Origin: Welwitschia mirabilis
Taxonomy: Eukaryota; Gnetophyta; Gnetopsida; Welwitschiales
Direction of reading: 5' to 3'
Assembly (NCBI GenBank): GCA_051453625.1
Contig: JBOZIK010000001.1
Location: forward strand, 133,724,074-133,788,073
Length of the DNA stretch: 64,000 nt
Every line of letters starts with the position of its first letter. Within the stretch, counting starts at the first letter, position 1. The translations under genes were made by a program, and so were the position numbers. Positions 34,975 to 46,691 of this stretch are shown here, piece by piece. The notes under the pieces are model-generated. The model had not been told where the DNA came from, did not search any database, and saw only the letters and a list, made by a program, of their open reading frames with translations.

Positions 34975-34999
<25 letters not shown>
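34725..34999 (+). mobile_element. tRNA-derived SINE, copy 1, with 17-bp target-site duplication
   Basis: The head carries RNA polymerase III boxes: A box TAGAGTGGTAAGG (34741-34753) and B box AGTTCAAACACC (34782-34793). The body ends in an (AAT)n tail. It is flanked by a perfect 17-bp direct repeat ATAATAGTATAAGTTGT (34708-34724 and 35000-35016), the mark of LINE-machinery insertion. The body contains an 83-bp tandem duplication (about 34799-34881 and 34882-34968; both halves contain ATACAAATGG, AGCCC, TGGGCAT and GCAAAATTACCTA-like blocks). A related copy without the duplication lies at 49558-49770. Confidence 0.85.

Positions 35000-35002
<3 letters not shown>
34973..35002 (+). repeat. (AAT)n microsatellite forming the SINE tail
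   Basis: About ten AAT units after CTCTTCAAAA. It is the 3' tail of the SINE, not an independent satellite. Confidence 0.9.
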
Positions 35003-35005
<3 letters not shown>

Positions 35006-35016
35006 GTATAAGTTGT

Positions 35017-35529
35017 CATTCTAAAGTAAACAAATTATTATAACTTAACCTAAAAAAAGATCTAATTATATGCTAATTGGTTCATCCAAATTTTTTAACC
35101 AAAGCCCCTCGAAATAAAAGATGAGTATCTCACTAGTTGTATTACCATTCCATTGGCTATGGGATGTCAATTAGAATCTATGTAGACAAAATTATTTTTG
35201 AGACTTAATATTGTAAGAATTGAAATTTATTTCAAGTTTTTTTAAACCCCTAATTCAACTCTTATTCTCCTTCTTAAGGATGAATTTACTAATGTTTTGG
35301 GACTAACAATACTTTAGTTTAAAGCTTAATTATATGAGGTTCTCTTCATTATATAATGGGAGTGTGAAAACTTATTTAAAATTACATTCAAAATATAAAC
35401 CATACACATTTATTATAGGATCCTTCTTAATATGAATATCATTTACTATGTGATTATCCTTAATTTTATGAGATATAATGTCACTTATTATATTGTAATT
35501 AAACCCCTTTACTAACACATAAGAATGTT
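35017..35529. other. AT-rich, no gene seen
   Basis: May hold further decayed copia pol upstream of the RT relic that follows, but no motif is clear. Confidence 0.35.
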
Positions 35530-36115
35530 TTGAAGCATTATAAGTTAAGAAGTTTACATGAAAATTTTATTTAGATAGGATATTTGTACAATCTATTTTT
35601 GTTCTTCTTGATGTAAAAAATCATCTAATTTTCTTGAATAATATTACATGCTTGTACAATTTGATGCAATGACATTTTATAGAAATCTCTATATTTCATA
35701 ATTAATCATCTTATATGAGGAGTTGAAATCATTTCACTTAGAAATTAGATATAAAAGATATTTATCTAATCGTAGTTTATTCATGCTTTTAAATGATAGC
35801 ATATGGTGTCTAGCATTAGCATTTCATATTGACGATTTACTAATTATAGTTTCAATTAGCTAATATCTATGGGCTTTTAAACAACACATGAAAAAGTTTG
35901 ACTTATCATGTCTTAACTTCACACACTATTATTTCAAAATGTAACTTGTACAACAAGATGCTAACATTATATCCTAACTAAAATAATTGCAATGTATCTA
36001 TTAAAACTATGTCATCATAAATGTCAATCAAAGTTATGTACATTTATGTTCACAAGCTAACCTATGTCACTTATGATTATTGAATGTTAATCCTAACAAA
36101 CATAGATAACTCGCA
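35530..36115 (+). pseudogene. Ty1/copia RT palm relic
   Basis: Translation around 35740-35960 gives KRYLSNRSLFMLLNDSIW, then FHIDDLLII (35822-35848), corresponding to the copia xLYVDDLLI catalytic block with both Asp kept, then FKQHMKKFDLSCLNFTHYYF, which matches the copia FKxxMxxxFEMTDLGxLxYFLG order. Stops and shifts are present throughout. It ends at a 10-N gap. It does not clearly belong to any other element in the window. Confidence 0.5.
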
Positions 36116-36125
36116 NNNNNNNNNN
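36116..36125. other. assembly gap (10 N)
   Basis: Short N run at the end of the copia RT relic. Confidence 0.99.
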
Positions 36126-37419
36126 CAATAGTACTCAAACATTTAATTTTCAACATTTTGTAAATGCAACAGGAAGGAATGGATTTTATGGTTAGCACAA
36201 GGCCTTCATAATATATAATATAACATTGAAAGTAGCTATTTTGTATTTAGTAGAAATTGAAATATTATAATAAAAAAGATTTTATTTTTAAAGATTACTT
36301 CATTGGTCACTTAGAGTTTCCTCAAATATTTAGATGTATTTGAAGATTTATCTAGGTATTTAGTTTTAAGATTTGAATTTTTCAATGTTTAAGGAGTATT
36401 TGAGTCTTATCATATCTAAGTACAGTAGAATGCAACAATTTATTATTAAATTAACAAATATGGATCTTCTCTTTCTTGGAACTTTTAATCATGAAAGATA
36501 AATATAAAATTTTTAGATTTTCATTTATCTCAACCTTACATGATGATTTGGATATAATTGTAACATTTAGGTATTGATTTATGGGATTCTAAAATTATTT
36601 CTCAAATAGTTTCTTTGTTTGATTACTTTTTATGGATAGACTATAATACATTTTTTGCTAGATCTTATTCGAATTATTAAGTTTATATTGATAGATTAGA
36701 TAAATCCTTTTTGCAATAGAGTTCATATTTGAATTTGTTTCACAAATGTTTGTAACATTCTTTGTTGTTTTTATTCAAACACATCCTTGTGTAAAAAACT
36801 TCACCTTTTATGCTAGTAAAGAATTAAAAGTCATATATTTATTTCAAGGAGAAAATCTATTTTACAAAAAATGGATTCTAAAAAAATACTTTATAGAAAG
36901 ATAGTCCTAACAATATATTGATCAAATAAGAAGTCATGAATTTAAGAGATTAAGATATTTCTTTATGAAAAAATTAGCTGTAACTCAAACATTTTGATGT
37001 AAAATCAAACTTCATTTTCTCTCTATAAAATTTTAGAGGTAATTTTAAATACTCATAAGTCATTTTTTAAAAAGGTGTACGTGTTAAAAATATTGAACCA
37101 TGCATAGAAGAATATTCACAAGGAAAAAAATAAATTAGTTACTAAAAGTAATTAAGATTTACCACCATTGAACATTTAAATAGAATACACAACTAAAGAT
37201 ATTTTCAAATGAACTAAAAATGTAGAACTAGAAAACATAAAACAATAAAATGATTTAATTACTTAAGAAATAATGGATTCTAGGAAAATTCTCCTATTAA
37301 CTTATCCTTATTTTAGTACCTTGATGTTTATGGAAAGGGAAAAAAGAAATGAAAATACAAAATTAGGGAAAATTTTGTAATAAAAGATTATGATGTGATT
37401 ATTAGAAGATATAAATCAT
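36126..37419. other. AT-rich, no firm gene; LINE-like hint
   Basis: No open frame. Around 36680-36770 a plus-strand reading YIDRLDKSFLQ followed by YLNLFHKCL resembles the end of a LINE endonuclease, but it lies upstream of the endonuclease start at 37430, so it would be a separate fragment. I would not rely on it. Confidence 0.25.
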
Positions 37420-38060
37420 CCTTCTATATCATCATGAAAATATTTAATTGAAATGCGAAGGGTTGTAATAACTTTTTAAGAATTACCACCATCAAAATGT
37501 GGTGTTAAAAAGAAAATTTGTTTTCATTTTATAAAATAAACTGCTTAGATTTAAACATTGGTAGAATTTTTCATAAGAACGATACTTAGTACTGTTTTTT
37601 TAATCATTAATTCATAAATCAAGTGGTATTTGGTTATTATGGCTTTCTTACTAGAATATGATAGAGCGTAAAAATAATCAGTTCAGTATTAGTTACATAT
37701 TTCATATGGAAAATATTTCATTACTTTACTTAGTGTTTATTATTGCTTATCCATGAAGAAAACAAAAGATTTTGAAAACTTTTTATATAAAAATACTTTA
37801 AAATTTTTTGATCTTTTTTTCATTAGTAATGGTTTCAATGTTATTATTCACAAATATTAAAAAAGACAAGAATTTTTTGATTTTATGATTTAATGGAAAT
37901 TCAACCAAAAATTATAGATATACTTCAAGTAATAAAAACTCTAGTTTGAATTTAATTTTAAAAGTTGAAAAAATTCATTTTGATTTTTTTTTATACTTTT
38001 AGATTTTTTGAACTTTTGAAGTCAAACTATCACTTGTAATAGTTTATCTTATTACCTAGT
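37420..38060 (+). pseudogene. LINE endonuclease (APE-type) relic
   Basis: Starts MKIFN.NAKGCNN at about 37434, like the MKxxxWNxRGLNN start of L1 ORF2. About 130 codons later ISNGFNVIIHK (37822-37854) matches the IxGDFNxI motif, with Gly where the catalytic Asp is expected. VVFGYYGF and SVKIISSVL stretches lie between, as in plant L1 endonucleases. This enzyme would nick the target to start reverse transcription. Stops and frameshifts abound. Confidence 0.6.
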
Positions 38061-38515
38061 TATTCTTCAAACTCATATTAATTTAAAAATGCACTAATTT
38101 TTTAGATGAATAAATGGTTGATTTGAATTTTCCAATTTTAAAGGAAAAACTTAAGAATGATCTAAAATTGAAGCTAAATGTGTAAAAAAATTCTAGTTAT
38201 AATAGAAGTTAATTAATGTAAAGGAATATTTAAAAAATATTGGTATAGCTTTTATATTTACATTAGAAAAATTAAAATAATTATATATTTAGCATTTTGA
38301 ACAAGAGATTAAGAAAAATTAGTTGATAGATGATTTAGATAATAAGGAAACACAATTGCTTTGGGATCTTTATATGTTACAAAAATGGGAGTACTTTTAC
38401 TTGTTCCAAAGTAAAAACATTAGTGAATTAGAAAAAGTGATAAAAATTCAGTTTTTCCCCCGTATGTCTCTCATAAAATGAACAAACTATAGTTTGATTC
38501 CTCATCTTCCAAGGG
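38061..38515 (+). pseudogene. LINE linker and 5' part of RT unit 0
   Basis: LNFPILKEKLKNDLKLKLNV (about 38120-38185) fits the post-endonuclease linker. From 38300 the sequence matches the start of each tandem unit: ATGATTTAGATAATAAGGAA, then TACAAAAATGGGAGTA, then ACTATAGTTTGATTCCTCAT (to about 38510). It stops abruptly where the units continue with an AAGATGGAAAGAATTAAGAT-type sequence. The continuation is at 52577. Confidence 0.75.
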
Positions 38516-38890
38516 AAAACCGAAGCACCAAGAGGAAAATCTCGGGAATCTAGCCTTCAATAAGATCTCCTTAGAGTAGTTACCATGTGAACAAACTACT
38601 TCATTAAAGAAGTAGTCAACTTAATACTACACATCCCATAGCAGATAGGACTATCATGTGAATTACACATTCCATAATTCAAGGCCAAAAAGCTATAATA
38701 CACATCCTATAGTACTTGTTTATAATTATCCTACACATCCTATAATATGAGAATTAAGAGTAACTTCAAATAGAGACTCAAAAATCAAATGAAGCTTATT
38801 ATGTACAAGAAAAAATGAGTTTAAATAAACTCATTATCAATCCAAGTTTGGATTGGAAGTTTTGAAACTTCTCTCAATCAAGTATATTTA
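38516..38890 (-). other. left end of family C copy 2, unresolved
   Basis: Non-coding. Contains three copies of an ACACATCCTATA-like motif (about 38625, 38700, 38735). ATAGGACTATCATGTG at about 38645 matches ATAGGACCATCATGTG in the right LTR, so a rearranged 3' LTR may be here. Confidence 0.35.
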
Positions 38891-40734
38891 TTTGAGTACT
38901 AATTGTTAATTCTACAGTTTGATGATGTACCAGTGCAATGACTTTATGTTATATAAGTTCCTTAATTTTATAGATTAACTCCCATGTACCATTTTCTATA
39001 AGTGGATAATATTCTTATTTCATGACTTGGATCCATCAATTGTGTAGAATGATGTCTTTCAAAGAAGTTAGTTTACTATTAAAGGTTAAGCAAAGTTTAT
39101 CATCATTATCATGAGTTGTATGCAAGTCATGTTTGATTCTAGTCTTACCCTTCTCATCATCATTAACATCCTAGAGAGTAGATTGTAATCAAGTTCATCT
39201 ATGTGATCTCCAGAAAGTATTAGTTTTTGTTAGTTGAAAAACTTGTTGAATTGCTATTAAAACTGTGATTAAGCATGCTATGATTATAAAATTACTCAAT
39301 TCCTATAGGTTGCAAAGTAGATGTACTAACAGAAGGAACTAAAGCATTACCAGTGGCCATAACATCCCTCCCCCCAACCTTTCCTCCATCCCTCAAGCTA
39401 TAAGACAATAAGCATCCAATATGGTCACTAAGTTAGAGGAAGAACGAAGCTCTGAAGGATTAAGATACAAATTATCTTTTGAATTTTTCGTGAAGATAGC
39501 ATAATGAGAAACAATGATCTTATGATGCTCTACGAGATACACTCAATAATCCTTTTGGTTAGTTTGAATTCCCATAAAGATGTCGATGCAAGCATGTGCT
39601 CTAAATTTATTATGATGTTTGCTTATGAATGTAGCACTTGCAACCAAAAACATAAGAATGGTTTAGCTTTAACTCATATCCATACCACTTTTCAATTAGA
39701 GATACTCCTTTTTTAGTGTATTGACTAATATGATTATTGATATGTATGGTTTTGTTCACTAATTCACCCCAAAAATAGGTCTTACAACCATTGAAATATA
39801 CCATGAAATGTGTCATATCCATAATAGTGTAATTACATCACTCAATAATGCCAATTTATTAAGGTATCCTAGTATAGATCTTCAAATGTTGAATCCCTTT
39901 AGAACTAAGAAAGTCCTTGAACTTGAAAAATGTGTACTTATCATCATTATCTAAGTGGAAACTTTTAATTCAATAGTTAGCTTTCTTTTTCACTTTAGTT
40001 TTAAAATTTTTAAAAACATTCAAAGTATATGATTTGAATTTGCTAAAATATACCTAAGCCATTAGGGAATAGTCATCAATAAAAGATATAAAGTAATGAA
40101 ATCCATGGAGAGTGGAAACTGGCATTGGTCTACATAGATCACTATGAATAAGCAAAAGCTTTTAATCAGCATTTCACCTAGTTGATGCAAATTCCTATTT
40201 AGTTGCTTTACTCATAATACATGGTTCACAGTAAGGAAAATCTTATGAAACGGAGAGAAAAGTAGGTAGTCATTGTCACACATTACATTTACTGAATGAG
40301 AAGTAGGATGTCCTAGTCAAGCATGCCACATTAGCAAGGGAGAAATCTCATCTTTTAAAATAGTGTACATGATCTCTCACATCCTAATACACCTATGAAA
40401 ATAAGCGAGTTTTTCATTTATGTAGCCTTGCATGAGTAGTTGTTGATTGCTATCATAAATATCCACTAAGTGCTTCATCATAGAAATAGAGTGATCTTCT
40501 TAAAATCGAGTTGAAAGTAATAGCAGATGCAACCTCAAAGAAGGAACATATGAAACATGTAATATTGTCTATGAAAAGAACAATTTCAAGTTAAGGTTAA
40601 CCGAACCATAGTCTTCCATAGAAACTAGTGTTCTAACTGCCAAATAAATATGACCTAGTGCTATAATGAAGTCATCAAAATAATCATATCGATAAGTCAT
40701 ATGACAAGTTATACTTATGTTAACAATCTATGTC
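38891..40734 (-). pseudogene. family C copy 2 RT start, integrase, pre-integrase
   Basis: The minus strand gives an RT start near 39060-38950, then, upstream, an integrase stretch at 39610-39822 with CKTYFWGELVNKTIHINNHI, GVSLIEKWYGY and LNHSYVFGCKCY. Integrase core remains lie at 39830-40150 and pre-integrase/protease at 40150-40730. Order and sequence match copy 1 (27080-28850). Broken by stops and frameshifts. Confidence 0.75.
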
Positions 40735-42130
40735 TCATTATTAACATGCAAAAATTAACCTTCAGACCAAGTATATTTGATCAATTTAGCTTACTCAAAG
40801 ATATTAAAATAGTTGGTTTATCATAAAGTCATGTATTCAACCTTTTTTTATAAAATTTATGAACTTCTACACTTTTTCATGATAATTTTAAGTAATTTGG
40901 TGCATTCTAGAAGACATATTGAAATTTTAAGGTAATCAAGTAGAAAACACTAGCACTATTGTCCTGCCACGAGTAACACTAATATTTTGGAGTTAAATGC
41001 ATCCAAAGCTATATTTTAGAACTATCATAAAAAAGTAATCAAATTGGAATTATGGATTTAATTAGTTATCACATCAAAAAAAAATTGATATCCTCAACTA
41101 CACATCGTGGTACCATAAGTAACATGTGGTGGTAACATGTGATAGAGATAGGTGTGATGATATGGGAGACACATGGTGATAGTATCATTTGGAAAAAGCA
41201 TCATGATCTAAAGTTTACATCACAACCATTTTCACTAGAAAAAAGAGATCCTCTTTAAAGCTACATAATGAAAAATGTAACCACTCAAAGTGTAACCTTC
41301 CTAGTTATAACTACCAACTACCACTATAATCCAAAGGCTTCTAACTGCCTCAACCCTACCGTCATTTATAAAAGATCCTTAAGTCCTCATTTGTAAAGAG
41401 ATTTAGCTCATGAAACATAGATGGAACCTTTAGAACATTAAGTTGACATGGCATTCTGAGCTTCTTTTTTGAAAGTGAACTAGCTTTGAGGCTAGCTTTG
41501 GGAAGTCTGTACCTACTTTGATTTCATCCTTTGATGTAATGTAATTTTTGATTTTTAATGATTGGTAGTTATTCATTTTTTAGTATGAGTAACATTGTAC
41601 TTTTAATCTTTAACTAAAACTACATTATTAAGTTCTTTTGTTTGCTAAGTGGGTTTCTTAAGGTTACTTTTCAGATTTATAGTCACTATCATTTGATGGA
41701 TCCTGTGCATAGTAGTTTATACTTTTCATGCTTATGAATGGCTATGAAGGATCAAATAAACTGAGGAATTCATCAACACTCATATGGTGCATGAGATTCT
41801 GTCACTATAACTAGAGCCTTAAAATGACTTAAAAATTTTATAATCATTTCAAAAAGTTATAGGATATCGTTAAAGTGGAATTTTTATAGGTTAGATAGTT
41901 CAAGCTAGATGTTAGAGATAATGGATTTCACGAATTTAGCAATTAAGTTTAAAAAATCATCATAACTTCACTTTTGTTTTTGTTGTAATTTATTGTAGAT
42001 TAGAAAATGTTGTGTTACCTCTATGTAGTCCTACCTTAATTTATCCCTATGAAAAATGATCTTGGGCACTTACCTAGTTTTTATTGAACTTTGTATTTAC
42101 TATAACAAATACACGTTCATCTTGTAAATA
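40735..42130 (+). repeat. 5' LTR of nested gypsy element
   Basis: Starts near ATTAACATGCAAAAAT and ends near CTTGTAAATA. Shared blocks with the 3' LTR: GACCAAGTRTATTTGA, TTGGTGCATTCTAGAAGACA, GGGAGACACATGGTGATA, TTGACATGGCATTCTGAGC (TCAACATGGCATTCTAAGC in the other), GTAACATTGTACTTTTAAT. Confidence 0.85.
41367..41374 (+). promoter_or_regulatory. TATA box of 5' LTR
   Basis: TATAAAAG followed by CCTCATTTGTAAAGAG about 12-27 nt later. The same box is intact at 47310-47317 in the 3' LTR. Confidence 0.65.
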
Positions 42131-42134
42131 GATT

Positions 42135-42153
42135 TTAGCCCAATTGCTAGGAA
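42135..42153 (+). promoter_or_regulatory. degraded primer-binding site, tRNA-Asp type
   Basis: TTAGCCCAATTGCTAGGAA against the Athila/Tat PBS TGGCGCCGTTGCCGGGGA: same spacing, most changes being C-to-T or G-to-A. Its position just after the LTR supports the reading. Confidence 0.55.
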
Positions 42154-45100
42154 TAATGATATGGTATCTTCATAGAAGCTACACAATTTTTGTTTCTTGC
42201 AATTTTTAGTTTATATTTTTGGTTTTTCAGCACTTTTAGTGCTTGTTACTAGTTCTCTCTAGTGATACCCCAACTAGTCCTTTTTGTTTTAGTGTTTTCT
42301 TTCATTTTTCTTCTTTTTAGCCGTTGATTCTAGTTCATTTCTAGTTATACTTGAACTAGACATTTTTGAGTTTTATTTAGTTTTTGATCTCACTTGAAAA
42401 TCATTTCTATATCAAATCTTTTGTGGTTGCATGTTTAATGAACTTTTATAGGTCTAACAAAGTATTTACAAGTTTCAATTCAAAATAAGAATTAAAAAAC
42501 AAAGAATTAAAAAAACTAATATAGACTCATGTTTTTTAATTTTCTTTTTAGTTCTACAGATTTATTTTAGTAATTAGCATCTTTGTTTATTGCATTATAG
42601 TTTTTCTGTAAATTAAAAAATATATATCTTATCGTTTTTCCTTAGGTGTCATTTCATTTTATTTCACTATCTTTCATTTTCCATTGTGTATTTTTTGAAC
42701 CCTATAATGTGAAATTTTTTACATAGCCCCAAACATAACTTCATTTTTCAAGGCATTTTTCCATAAACAACCAACATCGCTGATAGATGTAATCAGTGCT
42801 ACTAGCCTTTTTACTCAAAATCCTTCCAAACTTTGTGAAACACCTCTCTTATATCTTCTAAACACTTTTCAATATTGAGCCCTTTATGAAACCTCAAAAA
42901 ATGTGAAAACATAGCCTTAATATTGAATTTTCTAGATCATTTTTTAACACTTAACATGGGTTGGGCATGCAATACTTTTAGGATACTACATGAAATATCC
43001 CTTAAATACCAAAATGTGTTTCTAACTAAGAATCCTAATGTTGAAGATACTTCTATTTACCAGAATCCCTATAACTCACTTAATTATGTTTAACTCAAAG
43101 AAACTATAGAAGATTATATTTGGTTAAAGGAAATTGTAAGGGATTACCTTCAATGCAAATACAATAACCCATACCATTTTCAACCTTCAGATCCCTTTAA
43201 TAATAGGTAAATATTTGGAGATTATCTTCAAGGCCTAGAACCTCCTTTGCATATAGATAAGCCTCTTTGTAATCTTGAGTTTGAGAAATCCTCTTTTAAA
43301 CAAAAAGAGTTTGATCTTATTCCTTCCACCATCGCTAGAGCCCTTATTCCTTATCATCTTAACAAATCCCCTCATCCTCTCATCCTTATCCATTCAATCA
43401 ATAATAATCCTCATTATCTACTCTATTAGAGGAATCTTCAAGAAAATTCATGGAATCCCAAGTCCAAACTAACCATGATCATGAACAAATCTTTAGGCAA
43501 CTTCCTCTATAAATAGACTCGAGCAGAACTTCTAGTATTTCAATCCAGTACCCAATAAACCAAAACCGTATTCTCTCTTTTTTGAACCATAGTGAATATA
43601 ACAAACAACTTGAGCTCAACCAATAAGAAGAGAAAAACCTTCCTACATTCCATAAAAATAATCTTAGAAGTTTTGAAAACATTGAAAGAATTGATTATAG
43701 TGAAAATGATAATACCCAAGCCATATACGTAATAAATGAGGAAGAATTCAATAAGAAAGAATCTCAAAGATGAAAAATTAATCATCAGAAGATGAGAAAT
43801 CGTTTGAGAAAGGATATACCTTTAAGAGTTATACATCAGAGTATGAGAAATCATTAAAATATGAGCAACCATTTTAGGAGGCTATACATTTGAGAGTTAT
43901 ACAATATAGGATGATTCAATAAGTAGCATTAATGAGAAAGGAAACATTAAAGAAGAAACTTTCTTTAAATTAAAACCATTGTTGTTTGAGCAACCACATG
44001 AGGAAAAAATCCCTAATAATTTTAATGCAGAGGAAAACATTAGCAATGAGCCCATAAAATGATCCATCCTTTGAAGAACCTTTGCTTTTTCTCAACAACT
44101 TCATGAGTCAACTATTTCACTTTCATATTTATCTTCTAAGCAAGTTCCAAATCACAATGAAGAAGATGAACCTTTTTAAGCCTTAGAGTAATCTTCTAAT
44201 AATTTTCATAATGAATATTCATCTTATCCAATGGTTTTCAACTCACCTTTATCTTCATCACAAAATGACATCTTGCATGAGTTGTTAAGAAAACATAAAC
44301 AAGCTAAAGGATAAACTATTTTTTACTTTAAATGTATAAACTTTATTACTTATACTCATGTTCTTACTAATTTTATGGATTTTTGCATAAAAATTTATAT
44401 GGATTCTCTTCCAACTCGAAATGCCTATCATAATTTTGACCCATCATCTAACCTTTGTATTCAACACCATCTTAAGCCTTCACACATGCATTACATTAGA
44501 AAATTCTTTTGCTTGTAATTTTTACTTTTATTACATGATTTTAAATGAAATATTTCCCTTAGATTAGATTTTTGTTTTAAGATAGATTTAGGTTGGAAAA
44601 AAATAAAAAACATTAAAAAAAAGATTTCTTGATGGTCTCTCTTTTTTAAAATCATTGAAGCATTATTAACTATACAATCATCATCTTAAACTCTTTTACG
44701 TAGGTAACCCTAAGTTTCATCCATTTTACCAAATAATCCATCTCTATTTTACCTTTTATCATCCACCACTTCCATCATGAAATTACTTTATAAGACTCAC
44801 AGACCATCCACCTTGTCCATCATACTATGATTTTATAAGACTTAATGATCTGGGGTAATGACCTTTTCACAATAAATAAGAATAATAGATATTTTTCATT
44901 TTATTGTTTTAGTTGAAATTAAATAGAACCTTGATTTTCAAGAGTAAGTCATTTTTATCTTTGAGCTTCTTTGTTAAGGCTTACACTCACTTGGTGTCTA
45001 TAATTTAGAATGAAGGAAAGAAAAAATGGTTTTTCTAGATTCACAATGTGTCTTTCTTTCAAGACATTATGGGGATAAGAAATTTCTTCATTAGACTAAT

Positions 45101-46691
45101 AAGTTAATAATCCCTCTTATGTGCACTAAACTTTTTTTTAAAAAAAAAGTCTATATTAGAGGTAGAATCAAAAGAAAAATAATATCTCTTTTCCAAAAGT
45201 ACATTCATATTTTTGAGCAATCTTTATTTCGTTTACTTAACTACATTAAAGAGATGAATCCTAGCTAGTAATGCAGCCCTAGCAATTCATTTATGGTATG
45301 TTTAACTACATTAGGGATATAGAGGCTCCTTGGCAATGTATCAATGACTTTTTATGTACAACATGTTTAACTCTATTGGAAAAAGATACCATAACATTGA
45401 ATGTTCGATATGATCAAATGCTTAAAGAATGTCACTTATGATTGTAGAAGGGTAAGATTGGAAATGAACCTAAGGTACAATTAGGACTTCTTGTGAATGC
45501 TTGCTTTAACATTTGTTACTTAAGATCTTTTACTACTCTTGATTTGCATGAATTTACTTACTCAATGACTTATACTATTTTAACTTAAATCCATAATTAA
45601 ATAAACTTTTTCTAGGTTATTATTTTAGTTTTCTAGTCTATTTATTCATAGCACATATAGTAGAATGTTAGCTACATTTTCATTTTCATTCATTTTACCA
45701 TTCCATACCAAAGGCATTCACCCTTTCATCTGTATGAAAAAGCATACCTAGAGTTACATTTGTGTTTGTTGTAATGAAGTCTTCTCTTCTATGGGTCACA
45801 CTAGGATTGAGATAGTCTAAAATGTTATTGAAACCAAATAATCCTTAGGCTTAAATTTTACTAAAATCTTGTTCATCCAGAGCCTTGTTATTATTCCATT
45901 ACTTTGTTTTTGTAACCGCTGCATCATCCCCTATTCACCATTACAAACTCAAAAGCATTAACCATAGAAAAATGACATCGCTATGAGACCTCACTAGCAC
46001 TGCTACCCATTTTCCTATGTTCATATCATTCTCCTTTACATAGCATCTTGTTCTAATTTGTAGTCATCACAGGTTATTAATAGATTATGATTTTTCATAA
46101 AAGCATATTGTAACTTGATTTTCATCCATCTCTTATCTCATTTTAATACTTCCTTCGTCATTTTCATTTTCATATTTCTCTCCATTTCTACCTATTCTTC
46201 CTCTTAACTTTTCATCCTTCATTTATTTCTATCCCTTTCATCTATAGAAATTATGTGTGAAACCTTATTACTTAGCAATTCCTCATAGAATTCCCTTTTA
46301 CTTCATGCATACTTTAGCTTTTTTTCCTCTCTCTCTCTTTTTGCATTATAGCTTACTTGCATTACTTTGCATACTCCTCTTTTTTAATAAAATGACTTTT
46401 CATGAAGAATGCATTTTAAGAGTGTGAAAACATGTTCTTAAAAGTTGAATTAAATTTTTCTATCTTTTAAAACTTTGAGAACAAAGTTTAGTTTTGGTTA
46501 GGGGGTGTGGCATCCATTTTTCAAAGGATGTTTCTGATTTTGGTACCTTATTTTTTTCAAAATTAGTTAAACATTTTTAAAAGTTATGTCATCTTTTTAT
46601 ACTTGAGTATTTTTGCACTGATAATTTTCCCATGTTGATCATTTCTTTATTAACTTGTTACTAAGAGTCTAACAAAATTTTAGTTATAGGA
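42154..46691 (+). other. internal region of nested gypsy element, no recognisable pol
   Basis: About 4.5 kb. Degraded coding-like stretches occur at 43250-43430 (HIDKPLCNLEFEKSSFKQ), and at 44330-44515 (THVLTNFMDFCIKIYMDSLP), but none matches gag or pol domains that I know. The right end has TTAGGGGGTGTGGCATCC (about 46498-46515), like the G-rich stretch that follows pol in Athila/Tat elements. Probably a long non-coding or foreign-ORF cargo. Confidence 0.45.

Noticed and set aside
34764-34979. 71-codon frame in the SINE
   Set aside because: SINEs do not code; the frame lies over the Pol III head and the 83-bp duplication.
36683-36770. LINE endonuclease fragment (YIDRLDKSFLQ)
   Set aside because: Too short, out of order relative to the clear endonuclease start at 37430, and could be chance.
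43247-43472. Two overlapping 60-65-codon frames inside the gypsy element as genes
   Set aside because: Overlapping frames of one decayed internal region; no domain recognised.
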